64,000 bases of DNA from Bordetella parapertussis (GTDB lineage Bacteria > Pseudomonadota > Gammaproteobacteria > Burkholderiales > Burkholderiaceae_B). Where the stretch lies: NCBI GenBank assembly GCA_945897365.1, contig CAMDFD010000008.1, forward strand, positions 86,604-150,603, read 5' to 3'. The number at the start of each line of letters is the position of its first letter. The first letter of the stretch is position 1. This document shows, one piece after another, positions 41,833 through 53,881 of this stretch. The position numbers and the translations under genes were made by a program. The notes under the pieces are model-generated. The model searched no databases. It worked only from the letters and a program-made list of their open reading frames with translations, and was not told the origin of the DNA.

Positions 41833-43025
41833 AGGGCGCCTCCAGTTTGATACTCAATCACACGTGTTTCAAAGAAATTGCGTTCTTTCTTTAGGTCAAT
41901 CATTTCTGCCATCCAAGGGAAGGGGTTTTCTTCTTGGGCGAACAGAGGTTCGATGCCGATCTGCTGGCAACGACGATTAGCAATAAAACGCAGGTACGAT
42001 TTGAACATGGGCGCATTCAGACCCAGCACGCCGCGTGGCATGGTGTCTTCGGCGTAGGCATATTCAAGGTCGACCGCTTTGGCGAACAGCGCGCGAATTT
42101 CTTCGCGGAAGGCTGGTGTCCAGAGTTGTGGATTTTCGAGCTTGATGGTGTTGATCAGATCAATACCGAAATTGCAGTGCATGGACTCATCGCGCAAGAT
42201 GTACATGTACTGCTCGGCGGCGCCGGTCATCTTGTTTTGGCGACCCAGCGCAAGAATCTGGGTGAAACCGACATAAAAGAACAGGCCTTCCATCAGGCAG
42301 GCAAACACAATCAACGACTTCAGCAGCGTTTGATCCGTTTCGAGTGTGCCGGTTTTGAAGTTCGGGTCTGCGATCGCGTCAATGAAAGGGATCAGGAACT
42401 GATCTTTTGCGCGAATCGAAGGAACTTCGTTGTATGCATTAAAAATTTCGGATTCGTCAAGGTCTAAGCTCTCAACGATGTACTGATAAGCATGTGTATG
42501 AATGGCTTCTTCGAAAGCCTGACGCAACAAGAACTGGCGGCACTCGGGCGCAGTAATGTGACGGTAAGTGCCTAGTACGATGTTGTTGGCTGCGAGCGAG
42601 TCAGCTGTCACAAAGAAACCAAGGTTGCGCTTGATGATGCGGCGCTCGTCATCGGTCAGTCCGTTAGGATTTTTCCAGAGGGCGATGTCGCGCGACATAT
42701 TGATTTCTTGCGGCATCCAGTGGTTAGCGCAAGTTGCAATGTACTTTTCCCAGGCCCACTTGTATTTGAAGGGCACGAGTTGATTGACATCAGTCTGGCC
42801 GTTGATGATGCGTTTGTCGGCGACATTGACACGTGTGGCGGGGTTAGGTGCCACGGGTGAATGTGTGAGGCCGGGAGTTGGTAACGCGGTATCGCCAAAG
42901 ACACCTGTGGCCGCGCGCGCAGACATGGATGCTGCCAGTGATGCGGGTTGCACGGAGGAGAGTGCTCCGCCCAAGCCAGTAGGCGGGGCGGTTATAGTCG
43001 TAGATTCGTCGTTCCAGCTAAGCAT
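41820..43025 (-). CDS. nrdB: Class Ia ribonucleotide reductase beta subunit NrdB
   Basis: NrdB (401 residues) holds the di-iron tyrosyl radical cofactor of aerobic ribonucleotide reductase. Iron ligands are apparent in EEAIHTHAYQYIVESLDLDESEIF, and in ECRQFLLRQAFEEAIH and RDESMHCNFGIDLINTIK. The first 75 residues are a low-complexity Ala/Pro/Thr extension before NGQTDVNQLVPFKYKWAWEKY. It follows nrdA by 21 bases and shares its NrdR-controlled promoter. Confidence 0.97.
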   Translation of the reverse strand: MLSWNDESTTITAPPTGLGGALSSVQPASLAASMSARAATGVFGDTALPTPGLTHSPVAPNPATRVNVADKRIINGQTDVNQLVPFKYKWAWEKYIATCANHWMPQEINMSRDIALWKNPNGLTDDERRIIKRNLGFFVTADSLAANNIVLGTYRHITAPECRQFLLRQAFEEAIHTHAYQYIVESLDLDESEIFNAYNEVPSIRAKDQFLIPFIDAIADPNFKTGTLETDQTLLKSLIVFACLMEGLFFYVGFTQILALGRQNKMTGAAEQYMYILRDESMHCNFGIDLINTIKLENPQLWTPAFREEIRALFAKAVDLEYAYAEDTMPRGVLGLNAPMFKSYLRFIANRRCQQIGIEPLFAQEENPFPWMAEMIDLKKERNFFETRVIEYQTGGALNWE

Positions 43026-43046
43026 AATATTTTTTCCGGTGGCGGT

Positions 43047-45962
<2,916 letters not shown>

Positions 45963-46329
45963 TTGGGCTCCTGCAAGGTGAATGGGGCACACGCCCCACT
46001 CGAATTCGGTCATAACAAGTCATGTAGTCAACCAGGAAGCCTACGTTAGAGCTGAGAGTATCTTGGCAAGCGACCACTACATGTAGTGTTTAATTTTCTA
46101 TTGGATACCAATTCTAGTGTTTGAAACGAGGCTAGGCAATCATTTAATTTATTATTTTTTAGCTATCGTTAACCCTATAGTTCGAAAAAGTGTGGTGTAA
46201 AAGCAAATCTCGGCGCTTGTCTAAAAGGGATTTTTATTAAATCAACCGAGATGTGACTGTTTTTGACTAAATATGTAGCACTATTGCGGTTACATATTTC
46301 GCTTTTGATGTTGTTGCGTTGAGGTGTTG
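45963..46329. promoter_or_regulatory. Intergenic control region between nrdA and the lipoprotein gene
   Basis: This 367-base AT-rich gap holds no gene. It contains the nrdA promoter with two NrdR boxes (listed separately) and the upstream region of the divergent lipoprotein gene. I found no open frame or clear terminator in it. Confidence 0.7.
46075..46119 (-). promoter_or_regulatory. Tandem NrdR boxes upstream of nrdA
   Basis: The perfect 14-bp palindrome CACTACATGTAGTG at 46075-46088 matches the NrdR-box pattern (ACACwATATATwGTGT-like). A second, weaker box at 46106-46119 matches it at nine of 14 positions and keeps the conserved TAGTG end. The two are offset by exactly 31 bp, the known spacing of paired NrdR boxes. 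NrdR represses RNR genes when dATP is bound, and nrdR is in this window at 59792-60262. Confidence 0.85.
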
Positions 46330-46833
46330 ATGTCCACTCTTGGTTTGTTTCGCTGGTCTGCAGCGAGTCTGTGTTTAGTATTAGCGGGTTGCGGCATTCC
46401 GCGACCTTCTGACTCGTTGTTGTTGCTTGCGCCTGAAAACTTACCTGAACCTGTCTGTATCGCCCCGTCAGCAGAACAGTCGCTGACAGGTGCTTGGTAT
46501 GTGGTGCGTAAACAAGCGGATGTCGCAGGCGAAGTTCAGACGCTATTGACGTTGACGGCCGACGGTAAGATGCGCCAGCAGATCCGTGTCAAACAGGGAC
46601 GTAATATTCGTTCTGAGCTTCGCGAAACGGGCTGTTGGGAAGCACCACAAGGAAAACTTGTGTTGCGCATTAGCCGCTCTAACGGTGAAATGGTGGATTA
46701 CCGCGATCCAATGTACACACTGACTTACCTAATAGAGCGCAACGATTCGCGCCGGGTCGTCTTTCGTGAGGACAAGCCTGGCAGCAAGCCCATGACTGGC
46801 CAGCGCGTTCAAGACAGCTTTAGGCTGATGTAA
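46330..46833 (+). CDS. Putative lipoprotein of unknown function
   Basis: This 167-residue protein has a lipoprotein signal peptide with lipobox LVLAGC near residue 20. The rest has the pattern of a small lipocalin-like beta domain (SLTGAWYVVRKQADVAGEVQTLLTLTADGKM), but I do not recognise a named family. The ATG at 46330 follows GTG-TTG, so slightly longer forms are possible. It is divergent from nrdA and convergent with gltX, 24 bases apart. Confidence 0.75.
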   Translation: MSTLGLFRWSAASLCLVLAGCGIPRPSDSLLLLAPENLPEPVCIAPSAEQSLTGAWYVVRKQADVAGEVQTLLTLTADGKMRQQIRVKQGRNIRSELRETGCWEAPQGKLVLRISRSNGEMVDYRDPMYTLTYLIERNDSRRVVFREDKPGSKPMTGQRVQDSFRLM

Positions 46834-46857
46834 GTGACTTGCGGGATGCGAGTGATT

Positions 46858-48261
46858 TCAAACTGAAGCGAGTCTTTCAAGTACTGTATTTTTTCCTAAA
46901 ATTTCCAATACGGCATCGATCGCCGGTGTTTGCGTGGTGCCCGCCACGGCAACGCGCAAAGGAATGGCGAGTTGAGGCATTTTTAAGCCATGCGTCGAAA
47001 GCGTGGACTTAATTAACGCACTGAGCGCTGCCCGTGTCCACTCGCTTGTGGCGGCCTGCGCGGCAAAATCTTTTAAAACAAGACGCGCTGACTCGGTCAG
47101 ATGTTGAGCGACGAGCTCCGGCGCCGCCGGTTCAAACGCACCACAAAACAACATGGCACTATCGGCAAGCTGTTCAAGCGTTTCCGCGCGGTCTTTTAGC
47201 AAGGCAACGACTTGTGTCAACGCGACTTTTTTCGTGTCACCCCCACGTGCAGTGATGCGCGGAGCAACCGCACTGGCAAGGGCTGAATCATCGCTGTGCT
47301 TGATATAGTGGGCATTCACCCAATTAAGTTTTTTTGGATCCCATTGCGCGGCGGACTTGGATAAATGCTGTGGATCAAACCACGTGACGAGTTGCTCGCG
47401 AGTGAACAGCTCGTCATCGCCATGACTCCAGCCCAAACGCGCCAAATAATTGATCATGGCCTCGGGTAAATAGCCATCACGGTCATACTCCATCACACTC
47501 ACCGCGCCATGGCGCTTAGAGAGTTTTTCGCCGTCCGGTCCCAAAATCATGGGCAGATGTCCGTACTCAGGCACAGGGACGCCGAGGGCGCGCAAAATCG
47601 TAATCTGGCGGGGTGTGTTGTTGACATGGTCGTCGCCACGTAGCACGTGGGTAATACGCATGTCCCAGTCATCAACGACCACGCAAAAATTGTAAGTCGG
47701 CGTGCCGTCGGGACGCGCGATCACGAGGTCATCGAGTTCGCTGTTATCAAAGGTAATGGGCCCCTTGACCATATCAACCCAGCCCGTCGCGCCATCCTGT
47801 GGGCTTTTAAAACGCACCACGGGTTTGCGATCCGAGGGAATGGCAGGCAAGGTTTTGCCGGGCTCGGGACGCCAAGTACCGTCGTAACGTGGCTTTTGAC
47901 CTAGCGCCCGGGCGCGCTCACGCATCTCGTCGACTTCAGCAGGAGAGCTGTAGCAATGATAGGCGGTGCCCTGCGCGAGCATGCTGGCCACGACCTCGCG
48001 GTAGCGATCCATATGCTGCATTTGGTAGAAAGGACCTTCGTCAGGGGTGAGACCCAGCCAAGCCATGCCATCTAGGATCGCTTGAACCGCCTCAGGGGTC
48101 GACCGCTCAAGATCTGTGTCCTCGACACGCAAAATAAAGGTGCCGCCGAAGTGTCTGGCATAAGCCCAAGAAAATAAAGCAGTACGTGCGCCACCCAGAT
48201 GAAGAAAGCCGGTGGGCGAGGGCGCAAAGCGGGTACGAACAGGTATTAAAGGGGAGGACAT
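46858..48261 (-). CDS. gltX: Glutamyl-tRNA synthetase GltX
   Basis: GltX (467 residues) charges tRNA-Glu. The class I signatures are RFAPSPTGFLHLGGARTALFSW (HIGH-type) at residues ~9-30 and EKLSKRHG (KMSKS-type) near residue 246. The anticodon-binding C-terminal domain is complete. Its product, Glu-tRNA, feeds the C5 haem pathway that includes hemL in this window. It follows the esterase gene by 12 bases. Confidence 0.97.
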   Translation of the reverse strand: MSSPLIPVRTRFAPSPTGFLHLGGARTALFSWAYARHFGGTFILRVEDTDLERSTPEAVQAILDGMAWLGLTPDEGPFYQMQHMDRYREVVASMLAQGTAYHCYSSPAEVDEMRERARALGQKPRYDGTWRPEPGKTLPAIPSDRKPVVRFKSPQDGATGWVDMVKGPITFDNSELDDLVIARPDGTPTYNFCVVVDDWDMRITHVLRGDDHVNNTPRQITILRALGVPVPEYGHLPMILGPDGEKLSKRHGAVSVMEYDRDGYLPEAMINYLARLGWSHGDDELFTREQLVTWFDPQHLSKSAAQWDPKKLNWVNAHYIKHSDDSALASAVAPRITARGGDTKKVALTQVVALLKDRAETLEQLADSAMLFCGAFEPAAPELVAQHLTESARLVLKDFAAQAATSEWTRAALSALIKSTLSTHGLKMPQLAIPLRVAVAGTTQTPAIDAVLEILGKNTVLERLASV

Positions 48262-48273
48262 AAATAAAACCTA

Positions 48274-48948
48274 TTAAATCAGCACGCTTTGTAAAAAACG
48301 TGAAATATCGTGAATTTCCTCTGAGCAGACGGAGTGCTGCATCGGATAGGTATGCCACTGGACGGCGTAACCAAGCGTGGCGAGTTTTGCTCGGGAGGCT
48401 TCAGCGCGCTCGAGGGTGACAACGGGGTCATGCGTGCCGTGGGCCAAAAAGATCGGGGTGTCCGCATTGGCGGGTTGACGTTCGCTGTCCGCCATATCGA
48501 TCAGGGGCAAGTAGCCGGACAACCCCATCAGTCCCGCAAGCTTGAAGGGTGAGCGCAAGCCTGTGTGCAAGGTCATCGCGCAGCCTTGAGAAAAACCGGC
48601 AAGCACGATCCGCTCGGTCGGGATGCCGCGCGCGTTTTCGCGAGCAATCAAGGCTTGAATCGCGCGCTCAGAGGCGCGAATGCCTTGCTCATCCTCGCGT
48701 TTGACGAGGTTGGGTGTCAGGATGTCATACCAAGAGCGCATCGCCATGCCGCCGTTGATGGTCACAGGCTGAATCGTGGCATGCGGAAAAACAAAGCGTA
48801 CAGACAGTGAGGCGGGTAAGCGCAACTCAGGAACGATGGGTGCGAAATCGTGCCCATCGGCGCCCAGGCCGTGCAGCCAAAGGACACAATGTGTTGGATT
48901 GGAGCCCGTGTTGTGCTCGACGCATTCAAGCAAAGTATTGGTCGTCAT
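48274..48948 (-). CDS. Alpha/beta hydrolase (carboxylesterase/phospholipase family)
   Basis: This 224-residue serine esterase has LWLHGLGADGHDFAPIVPEL near residue 25, the nucleophile elbow LAGFSQGCAMTL near residue 116, an acid in HGTHDPVV and the catalytic His near QWHTYPMQHSVC. It resembles EstB/YpfH carboxylesterases. Its ATG overlaps the darP stop by four bases. Confidence 0.92.
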   Translation of the reverse strand: MTTNTLLECVEHNTGSNPTHCVLWLHGLGADGHDFAPIVPELRLPASLSVRFVFPHATIQPVTINGGMAMRSWYDILTPNLVKREDEQGIRASERAIQALIARENARGIPTERIVLAGFSQGCAMTLHTGLRSPFKLAGLMGLSGYLPLIDMADSERQPANADTPIFLAHGTHDPVVTLERAEASRAKLATLGYAVQWHTYPMQHSVCSEEIHDISRFLQSVLI

Positions 48949-49505
48949 GCTTCGGTATCCGGATCTTGGAGAGTTTTGAGCGCCTGAAAAAGCGCGCGAT
49001 AATGTTTGCGTTGCGGCTCTTGGCCTTGTCGCAGAGATTCATTCGCCGTGGCTTCTTTGCGCCCTTCACGAATGAGCGTGCGGATATGCTGAATATCCGC
49101 CTGGGGATATTTTTCCAGCAAGGTGGTGAGGGCGCTGTCTTCTTTGAGCAGTCGATCACGCAAGGCTTCGAGGCGATGCATGGCGCGCGTTTGGTCACGA
49201 GAGCCGTTTTTCCAAGTGTCCAACAGCGTGCGGATTTCCTCCGCAGGGGCATCCCGCATCAGTTTGCCGACGTAATGAATCTGCCGTCGCAGGCCTTCAC
49301 GACTCGTTGTGCGCTGTGCCAGACGAATCGCGTCATAGAGGCGCTCGGCCAGCGGTAATTGTTTAAGACGCTCTGGGGACAGGTCCACCAGTTCGCGTCC
49401 GAGGTCGACCAAAGCAAGCATGTCGCGCTTTAATTGCGACTTGCTGGGGCCGTCGTAGAGGGACTCATCGGTCCCGTCAGGTGTTTGAGGTAATTCTTGT
49501 GTCAT
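48945..49505 (-). CDS. darP: Ribosome biogenesis factor DarP (YjgA)
   Basis: DarP (186 residues) is a helical protein that joins late 50S assembly intermediates. The motifs KSQLKRDMLALVDLGRELVDLS and RRQIHYVGKLMRD are typical of the YjgA family. The ATG at 49505 is chosen; an opening seven codons earlier is not family-like. It is divergent from pmbA, an arrangement conserved in proteobacteria. Confidence 0.94.
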   Translation of the reverse strand: MTQELPQTPDGTDESLYDGPSKSQLKRDMLALVDLGRELVDLSPERLKQLPLAERLYDAIRLAQRTTSREGLRRQIHYVGKLMRDAPAEEIRTLLDTWKNGSRDQTRAMHRLEALRDRLLKEDSALTTLLEKYPQADIQHIRTLIREGRKEATANESLRQGQEPQRKHYRALFQALKTLQDPDTEA

Positions 49506-49540
49506 ACGGCTATCATAAAGCCTCACGCTAACGGACTAAT

Positions 49541-50908
49541 ATGGCTACATCAAATTCTTTTCTTCCAGTTGCTCAAAATCGACCGATTTTCGAAGATTTA
49601 GTGACTCAGGCGCTCAAACATGCTCAAGGTCTGGGCGCGAGTGACGCTGCTGCCGAGGTTTCTGAGGGACGCGGCTTGGCCGTGTCGGTCCGGAAGGGTC
49701 ACGTCGAAACGGTCGAGCAGACGCGCGATCGTTCGCTCGATGTGACAGTCTTTGCTGGGCAGCGCCGCGGTTCCGCCTCGACTTCTGATTTTTCCACCAA
49801 AGCGTTACGCGAAACGGTTGAGGCGGCTTGGCACATTGCGCGGTATACGGCAGAGGATCCCGCTGCAGGGCTACCCGAAGCCGAGCAGTTGGCCATTGGT
49901 GTCAAAAATAAGCTGCAGCTCCATCACCCCTGGGCGTTGAGTGTCGAAGAAGCCACAAGACTCGCTGTAGAGGCCGAGCGCGCCGCGCTGGCCACCGATA
50001 AGCGCATCACCAATACCGAGGGGGCGGGCGTTGATACCCACGAGGGGCATTTTGTTCTGGGTAATACCCGTGGCTTTCTGGATGGCTATGCATATTCGAG
50101 GCACGGTTTATCTGTTTCTCCCATTGCCGGTCGCGGCCGCGCGATGCAGCGTGATTATTGGTACACCAGTGATCGTCGTGCGGACCGACTAGCAGATCCG
50201 GCAGCTGTGGGTCGCTATGCCGCCGAGCGGGCGTTGGCGCGCTTGTCGGCTAAAAGAATCCCGACAGGCCATTTCCCCGTGTTGTTCGAGGCGCCTCTGG
50301 CGTTGGGATTGCTCGGGGCACTGACGCATGCCACGAGTGGTGGCGCGCTATATCGTCAAACGAGTTTTTTGCTGGATTCGCTCGGTCGTCAGCTTTTTCC
50401 AACGCATATCAATGTTCTCGAGGATCCCCATATCAAAGGGGCGATGGGCAGTTCTCCTTTTGACGAGGAAGGTGTAAAAACGCAAGCGCGTGACGTCATT
50501 CGCGCCGGTGTGTTGCAGGGGTACTTTCTATCAAGTTACACGGCTCGCAAGCTCGGCATGGTGACGACAGGCAATGCGGGTGGCTCCCATAACCTCGTAT
50601 TGCGTTCTTCGCAGACGCGTAAAAAAGACGATTTTGAGGCGATGCTGCGCAAAATGGGCACGGGCCTCTTGGTCACGGAGTTGATCGGTCAGGGCGTCAA
50701 CTATGTAACGGGTGACTATTCTCGTGGCGCTTTTGGTTATTGGGTCCAAAACGGAGAAATCCAGCATGCCGTCGAGGAAATTACGATTGCCGGTAATTTA
50801 AAGGATATGTTTGCCCAAATCGTGGCCGTGGGTGCCGATGCGATCACCCGAGGCAGCAAAACAACGGGCTCGATCCTAATTGAGCGTATGGCGGTTGCGG
50901 GCACCTAG
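49541..50908 (+). CDS. pmbA: Metalloprotease PmbA/TldE
   Basis: PmbA (455 residues) is the TldE subunit of the TldD/TldE protease that matures microcin B17 and degrades CcdA. Family segments include YAYSRHGLSVSPIAGRG, TGHFPVLFEAPLALGLLGAL, SSPFDEEGV and LLVTELIGQGVNYVTGDYSRGAFGYW. TldE lacks the HExxH zinc motif of TldD, as seen here. tldD is not in the window. Confidence 0.95.
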   Translation: MATSNSFLPVAQNRPIFEDLVTQALKHAQGLGASDAAAEVSEGRGLAVSVRKGHVETVEQTRDRSLDVTVFAGQRRGSASTSDFSTKALRETVEAAWHIARYTAEDPAAGLPEAEQLAIGVKNKLQLHHPWALSVEEATRLAVEAERAALATDKRITNTEGAGVDTHEGHFVLGNTRGFLDGYAYSRHGLSVSPIAGRGRAMQRDYWYTSDRRADRLADPAAVGRYAAERALARLSAKRIPTGHFPVLFEAPLALGLLGALTHATSGGALYRQTSFLLDSLGRQLFPTHINVLEDPHIKGAMGSSPFDEEGVKTQARDVIRAGVLQGYFLSSYTARKLGMVTTGNAGGSHNLVLRSSQTRKKDDFEAMLRKMGTGLLVTELIGQGVNYVTGDYSRGAFGYWVQNGEIQHAVEEITIAGNLKDMFAQIVAVGADAITRGSKTTGSILIERMAVAGT

Positions 50909-51097
50909 TTGGCTTACGAAATGATTTTGTTGTAAAATCAAAGGCTTTCCCCGAGCAATGACTCCTGTTTGGAGTGATGGCTTTGGTTTTTGTGGGCGTA
51001 TGCACGGGCGGGTAACAACGCATTGGCATCATGTTTTTATAAAAATCAGGGGAGTCTTTTCGGGATGGTCCCGGAGGGAATTTATTAGGATCCAATC
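50909..51097 (+). promoter_or_regulatory. rplM-rpsI promoter and leader
   Basis: A promoter-like pair TTGGCT (50909-50914) and TAAAAT (50933-50938) is spaced by 18 bases. The leader after it contains the hairpin ACTCC/GGAGT near 50960-50974. A tight CGGGA/TCCCG hairpin near 51060-51072 sits next to GGAGGG and a second AGGA before the rplM ATG. This could serve translational feedback, as L13 feedback is known in E. coli; here it is only inferred. Confidence 0.5.
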
Positions 51098-51526
51098 ATG
51101 AAGACATTTGTGGCCAAGCCGCATGAAGTCAAGCGTGACTGGTTCGTGATTGACGCGAAGGGCAAAGTCCTCGGTCGTGTGGCCAGCGAAGTCGCACGCC
51201 GTTTGCGCGGTAAACACAAACCAGAATTCACGCCACACGTTGATACGGGCGATTACATCGTCATCATCAACGCAGCTGAGATCGTCGTAACCGGTAATAA
51301 GTCGCAAGACAAAAAATATTTCCGTCACACAACATACCCAGGTGGTATTCGCGAAACGAACTTTGCAAAAATGCAAGAGCGTTTTCCTGGTCGTGCAGTC
51401 CAGAAGGCCGTCAAGGGCATGTTGCCCAAGGGTCCTTTGGGTTACGCGATGATCAAAAAGCTGAAGGTCTATGCTGGTGCTGAGCATCCGCACTCTGCCC
51501 AACAGCCACAGCCACTCGAATTTTAA
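51098..51526 (+). CDS. rplM: 50S ribosomal protein L13
   Basis: L13 (142 residues) is an early 50S assembly protein. It shows KTFVAKPHEVKRDWFVIDAKGKVLGRVASE, GDYIVIINA, HTTYPGG and PKGPLGYAMIKKLKVYAGAEHPHSAQQP. It is followed after nine bases by rpsI, the universal order. Confidence 0.99.
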   Translation: MKTFVAKPHEVKRDWFVIDAKGKVLGRVASEVARRLRGKHKPEFTPHVDTGDYIVIINAAEIVVTGNKSQDKKYFRHTTYPGGIRETNFAKMQERFPGRAVQKAVKGMLPKGPLGYAMIKKLKVYAGAEHPHSAQQPQPLEF

Positions 51527-51535
51527 GGACAGGCC

Positions 51536-51928
51536 ATGATCGGTAATTGGAATTACGGAACCGGCCGCCGCAAAACTTCGGTGGCTCGCGTCTTCATGAA
51601 AAAAGGTGCAGGCAAGATCGTCGTGAACGGCAAGCCCGTTGACGAGTACTTTGCTCGCGAAACAGGTCGTATGGTGGTGCGTCAGCCTCTTGAGTTGACA
51701 GGTCACACTGCGTCGTTTGACTTTCATATCAATGTGCACGGTGGCGGCGAAAGCGGCCAAGCGGGCGCAGTGCGTCACGGTATTACCCGTGCGCTGATTG
51801 ACTATGATGCAACACTCAAGCCCTCGCTGTCGAAAGCAGGCTTTGTCACACGTGATGCACGCGAAGTCGAGCGTAAGAAAGTTGGTTTCCACAAAGCACG
51901 TCGTCGGAAACAGTTCAGCAAGCGTTAA
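51536..51928 (+). CDS. rpsI: 30S ribosomal protein S9
   Basis: S9 (130 residues) contacts the tRNA in the P site through its C-terminal tail, visible as the basic ARRRKQFSKR ending. NYGTGRRKTSVARVF and GGGESGQAGAVRHGITRAL are typical. It shares a transcript with rplM and is followed by a strong terminator. Confidence 0.99.
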   Translation: MIGNWNYGTGRRKTSVARVFMKKGAGKIVVNGKPVDEYFARETGRMVVRQPLELTGHTASFDFHINVHGGGESGQAGAVRHGITRALIDYDATLKPSLSKAGFVTRDAREVERKKVGFHKARRRKQFSKR

Positions 51929-51943
51929 TGACGCATGCCAGAT

Positions 51944-51976
51944 AAAAACAGACCGCGCAAGCGGTCTGTTTTTTTT
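51944..51976 (+). terminator. Rho-independent terminator after rpsI
   Basis: ACAGACCGC (51948-51956) pairs with GCGGTCTGT (51961-51969) across a GCAA loop, followed by a run of T. It ends the rplM-rpsI unit 20 bases past the stop. Confidence 0.93.
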
Positions 51977-52048
51977 GGTACTCATGGGATAATGTTGGCA
52001 TCATTCCAATCGTGCAGCCGTTCGCGGCGGATTCACAGGAGCACACGC

Positions 52049-53110
52049 ATGACACAAACATCAACAAAACGCATCAAGGTTGGCATTGTGGGCGGCACGG
52101 GTTATACCGGTGTCGAACTATTGCGTATTTTGTCCCAGCATCCCCATGTTGACCTCCATGCGATCACCTCCCGCAAAGAAGACGGGATGCCTGTGGCTGA
52201 GATGTTTCCCAACCTGAGAGGACATGTCAGTTTGGCGTTTTCTTCACCAGACAAGGCGCCTTTGACGGGTTGTGATGTCGTATTTTTTGCGACACCGCAT
52301 GGTGTGGCGATGAGTCAGGCCAAGGAGCTCCTTGCTGCGGGTGTGCGCATCATTGACTTGGCTTCGGATTTTCGTCTCAAGGACATCCCGACGTTTGAGC
52401 ATTGGTACAAGATTCCACATACGTGCCCCGAAGTGTTGGATGAGGCCGTGTATGGGTTGGTGGAACTCAATCGCGAAGCGATTGCGCAGGCTCGCGTCAT
52501 CGGCAACCCAGGTTGTTATCCCACGACGATTTTGTTGGGTTTGGCACCGTTGCTTGGTGGTCAACCTTTAATCGATACTTCGGACATCATTTCTGACTCC
52601 AAGTCCGGTGTCAGTGGCGCAGGCCGCAAGGCTGAAGTCGGTATGTTGTTTTCCGAAGCGAGCGATAACTTCAAAGCCTATGGCGTTGCCGGCCACCGCC
52701 ACCATCCCGAAATCAAAGCGCAGCTGGATCGCCTCGCTGGGACTTCGGTGGGACTGACCTTTGTGCCACACCTCGTGCCGATGATTCGCGGCATGTTGAG
52801 CACGATCTATGTGCGCATTCTGCCCGAGGCGCGCGAGACCGATTTTCAGGCCCTGTTTGAAAAGCGCTACGCCAATGAGGCATTTGTAGACGTCATGCCT
52901 GCGGGCAGTCTGCCAGACACTCGGTCGGTGCGCGCCTCCAATGCCTTGCGTATTGCCTTGCATCGTCCGGGGAATGGCGATCGCCTGATTATCTTGGTCG
53001 TGCAGGACAACCTCGTCAAAGGCGCGGCGGGTCAAGCGATTCAAAACATGAACTTGATGTTTGGTTTGCCAGATACGGTCGGTCTGAATCAGGTTGCGAT
53101 CTTGCCTTGA
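52049..53110 (+). CDS. argC: N-acetyl-gamma-glutamyl-phosphate reductase ArgC
   Basis: ArgC (353 residues) reduces N-acetylglutamyl phosphate in arginine synthesis. It has VGIVGGTGYTGVELLRIL at the N-terminus, the catalytic Cys in IGNPGCYPTTI near residue 158, and VPHLVPMIRGMLSTIY. AGGAG is eight bases before the ATG at 52049; an in-frame opening 38 codons earlier overlaps the terminator and is discounted. Confidence 0.97.
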   Translation: MTQTSTKRIKVGIVGGTGYTGVELLRILSQHPHVDLHAITSRKEDGMPVAEMFPNLRGHVSLAFSSPDKAPLTGCDVVFFATPHGVAMSQAKELLAAGVRIIDLASDFRLKDIPTFEHWYKIPHTCPEVLDEAVYGLVELNREAIAQARVIGNPGCYPTTILLGLAPLLGGQPLIDTSDIISDSKSGVSGAGRKAEVGMLFSEASDNFKAYGVAGHRHHPEIKAQLDRLAGTSVGLTFVPHLVPMIRGMLSTIYVRILPEARETDFQALFEKRYANEAFVDVMPAGSLPDTRSVRASNALRIALHRPGNGDRLIILVVQDNLVKGAAGQAIQNMNLMFGLPDTVGLNQVAILP

Positions 53111-53120
53111 GGGTCTTGTC

Positions 53121-53861
53121 TTGAGCGGACCTTCCGAAGGCAGATTTCCTTTCAAAACGCTTGTGTTTTGGCTGTTGGGGGCGTTTGCTTTGATTGCCGC
53201 TGGCCTTGGTGCGGGTGTATTTTTGACGCAGCGCTCAGGGTCGGATGCGCTGGCATTGCAGGCGCGCACGCAGCAAGCTTTGCAGACACAAGTTCGCGTG
53301 GATCTGGAGGCCCAAGTTGCCGAGGCTCTGGCGCACGCCCAGCAAGTGCGCAACGCGCTCACCATCGAGCAAGCGGCACGCGCCGAACTCGAAAAAAGTC
53401 TCGCGACTCTACAGGAGGAGCTGGGTCGGTCCAAGGATCATTTGGCGTTTTACGAACAGCTTTTGCCGCCAGGTCCGCAAGGTGCAATCGCTTTGCGTGC
53501 TGTCGAGTTCGAGAAGCAGAATCAGACTCTTGCCTTCAGAGTGCTGCTGATGCGCAGTGGCAAGCCAGGCGAACGCTTCAATGGTCGCCTGCAGTTTGTG
53601 GCGAACGGCCTTAAAGACGGCAAAGAGGTGACGGCTGTGTTGGAGCCCTCGCAGCGCGTACCGAATGCCAGCATTTCGAAATCCCCTCTCAATACGCTTG
53701 GTGCTGCGACGCAAGGGGAGGATAGTCTAAAGTTAAGTTTTGACCAATTTCAGCGCAGTCAGGGTGTGCTTGCTCTACCAAGGGACTTTCAGCCAACTTC
53801 TGTGGTGGTGAGTATTTTATCGGGTGAGATTGTCCTTGCTTCGCGCAAGGTTGATCTTTAG
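53121..53861 (+). CDS. DUF6776-family membrane-anchored coiled-coil protein
   Basis: This 246-residue protein has one N-terminal transmembrane segment (LVFWLLGAFALIAAGLGAGVFL). A long helical stretch of Gln/Ala/Glu heptads (residues ~45-115) is likely a coiled coil. A C-terminal beta domain ends in VVVSILSGEIVLASRKVDL. It matches the DUF6776 group commonly found near argC and erpA in Burkholderiales; its function is unknown. I chose the TTG at 53121 because GAGGG lies seven bases upstream; no ATG is available. Confidence 0.8.
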   Translation: MSGPSEGRFPFKTLVFWLLGAFALIAAGLGAGVFLTQRSGSDALALQARTQQALQTQVRVDLEAQVAEALAHAQQVRNALTIEQAARAELEKSLATLQEELGRSKDHLAFYEQLLPPGPQGAIALRAVEFEKQNQTLAFRVLLMRSGKPGERFNGRLQFVANGLKDGKEVTAVLEPSQRVPNASISKSPLNTLGAATQGEDSLKLSFDQFQRSQGVLALPRDFQPTSVVVSILSGEIVLASRKVDL

Positions 53862-53881
53862 TTTCAGCCCAGAGTTGCGGT

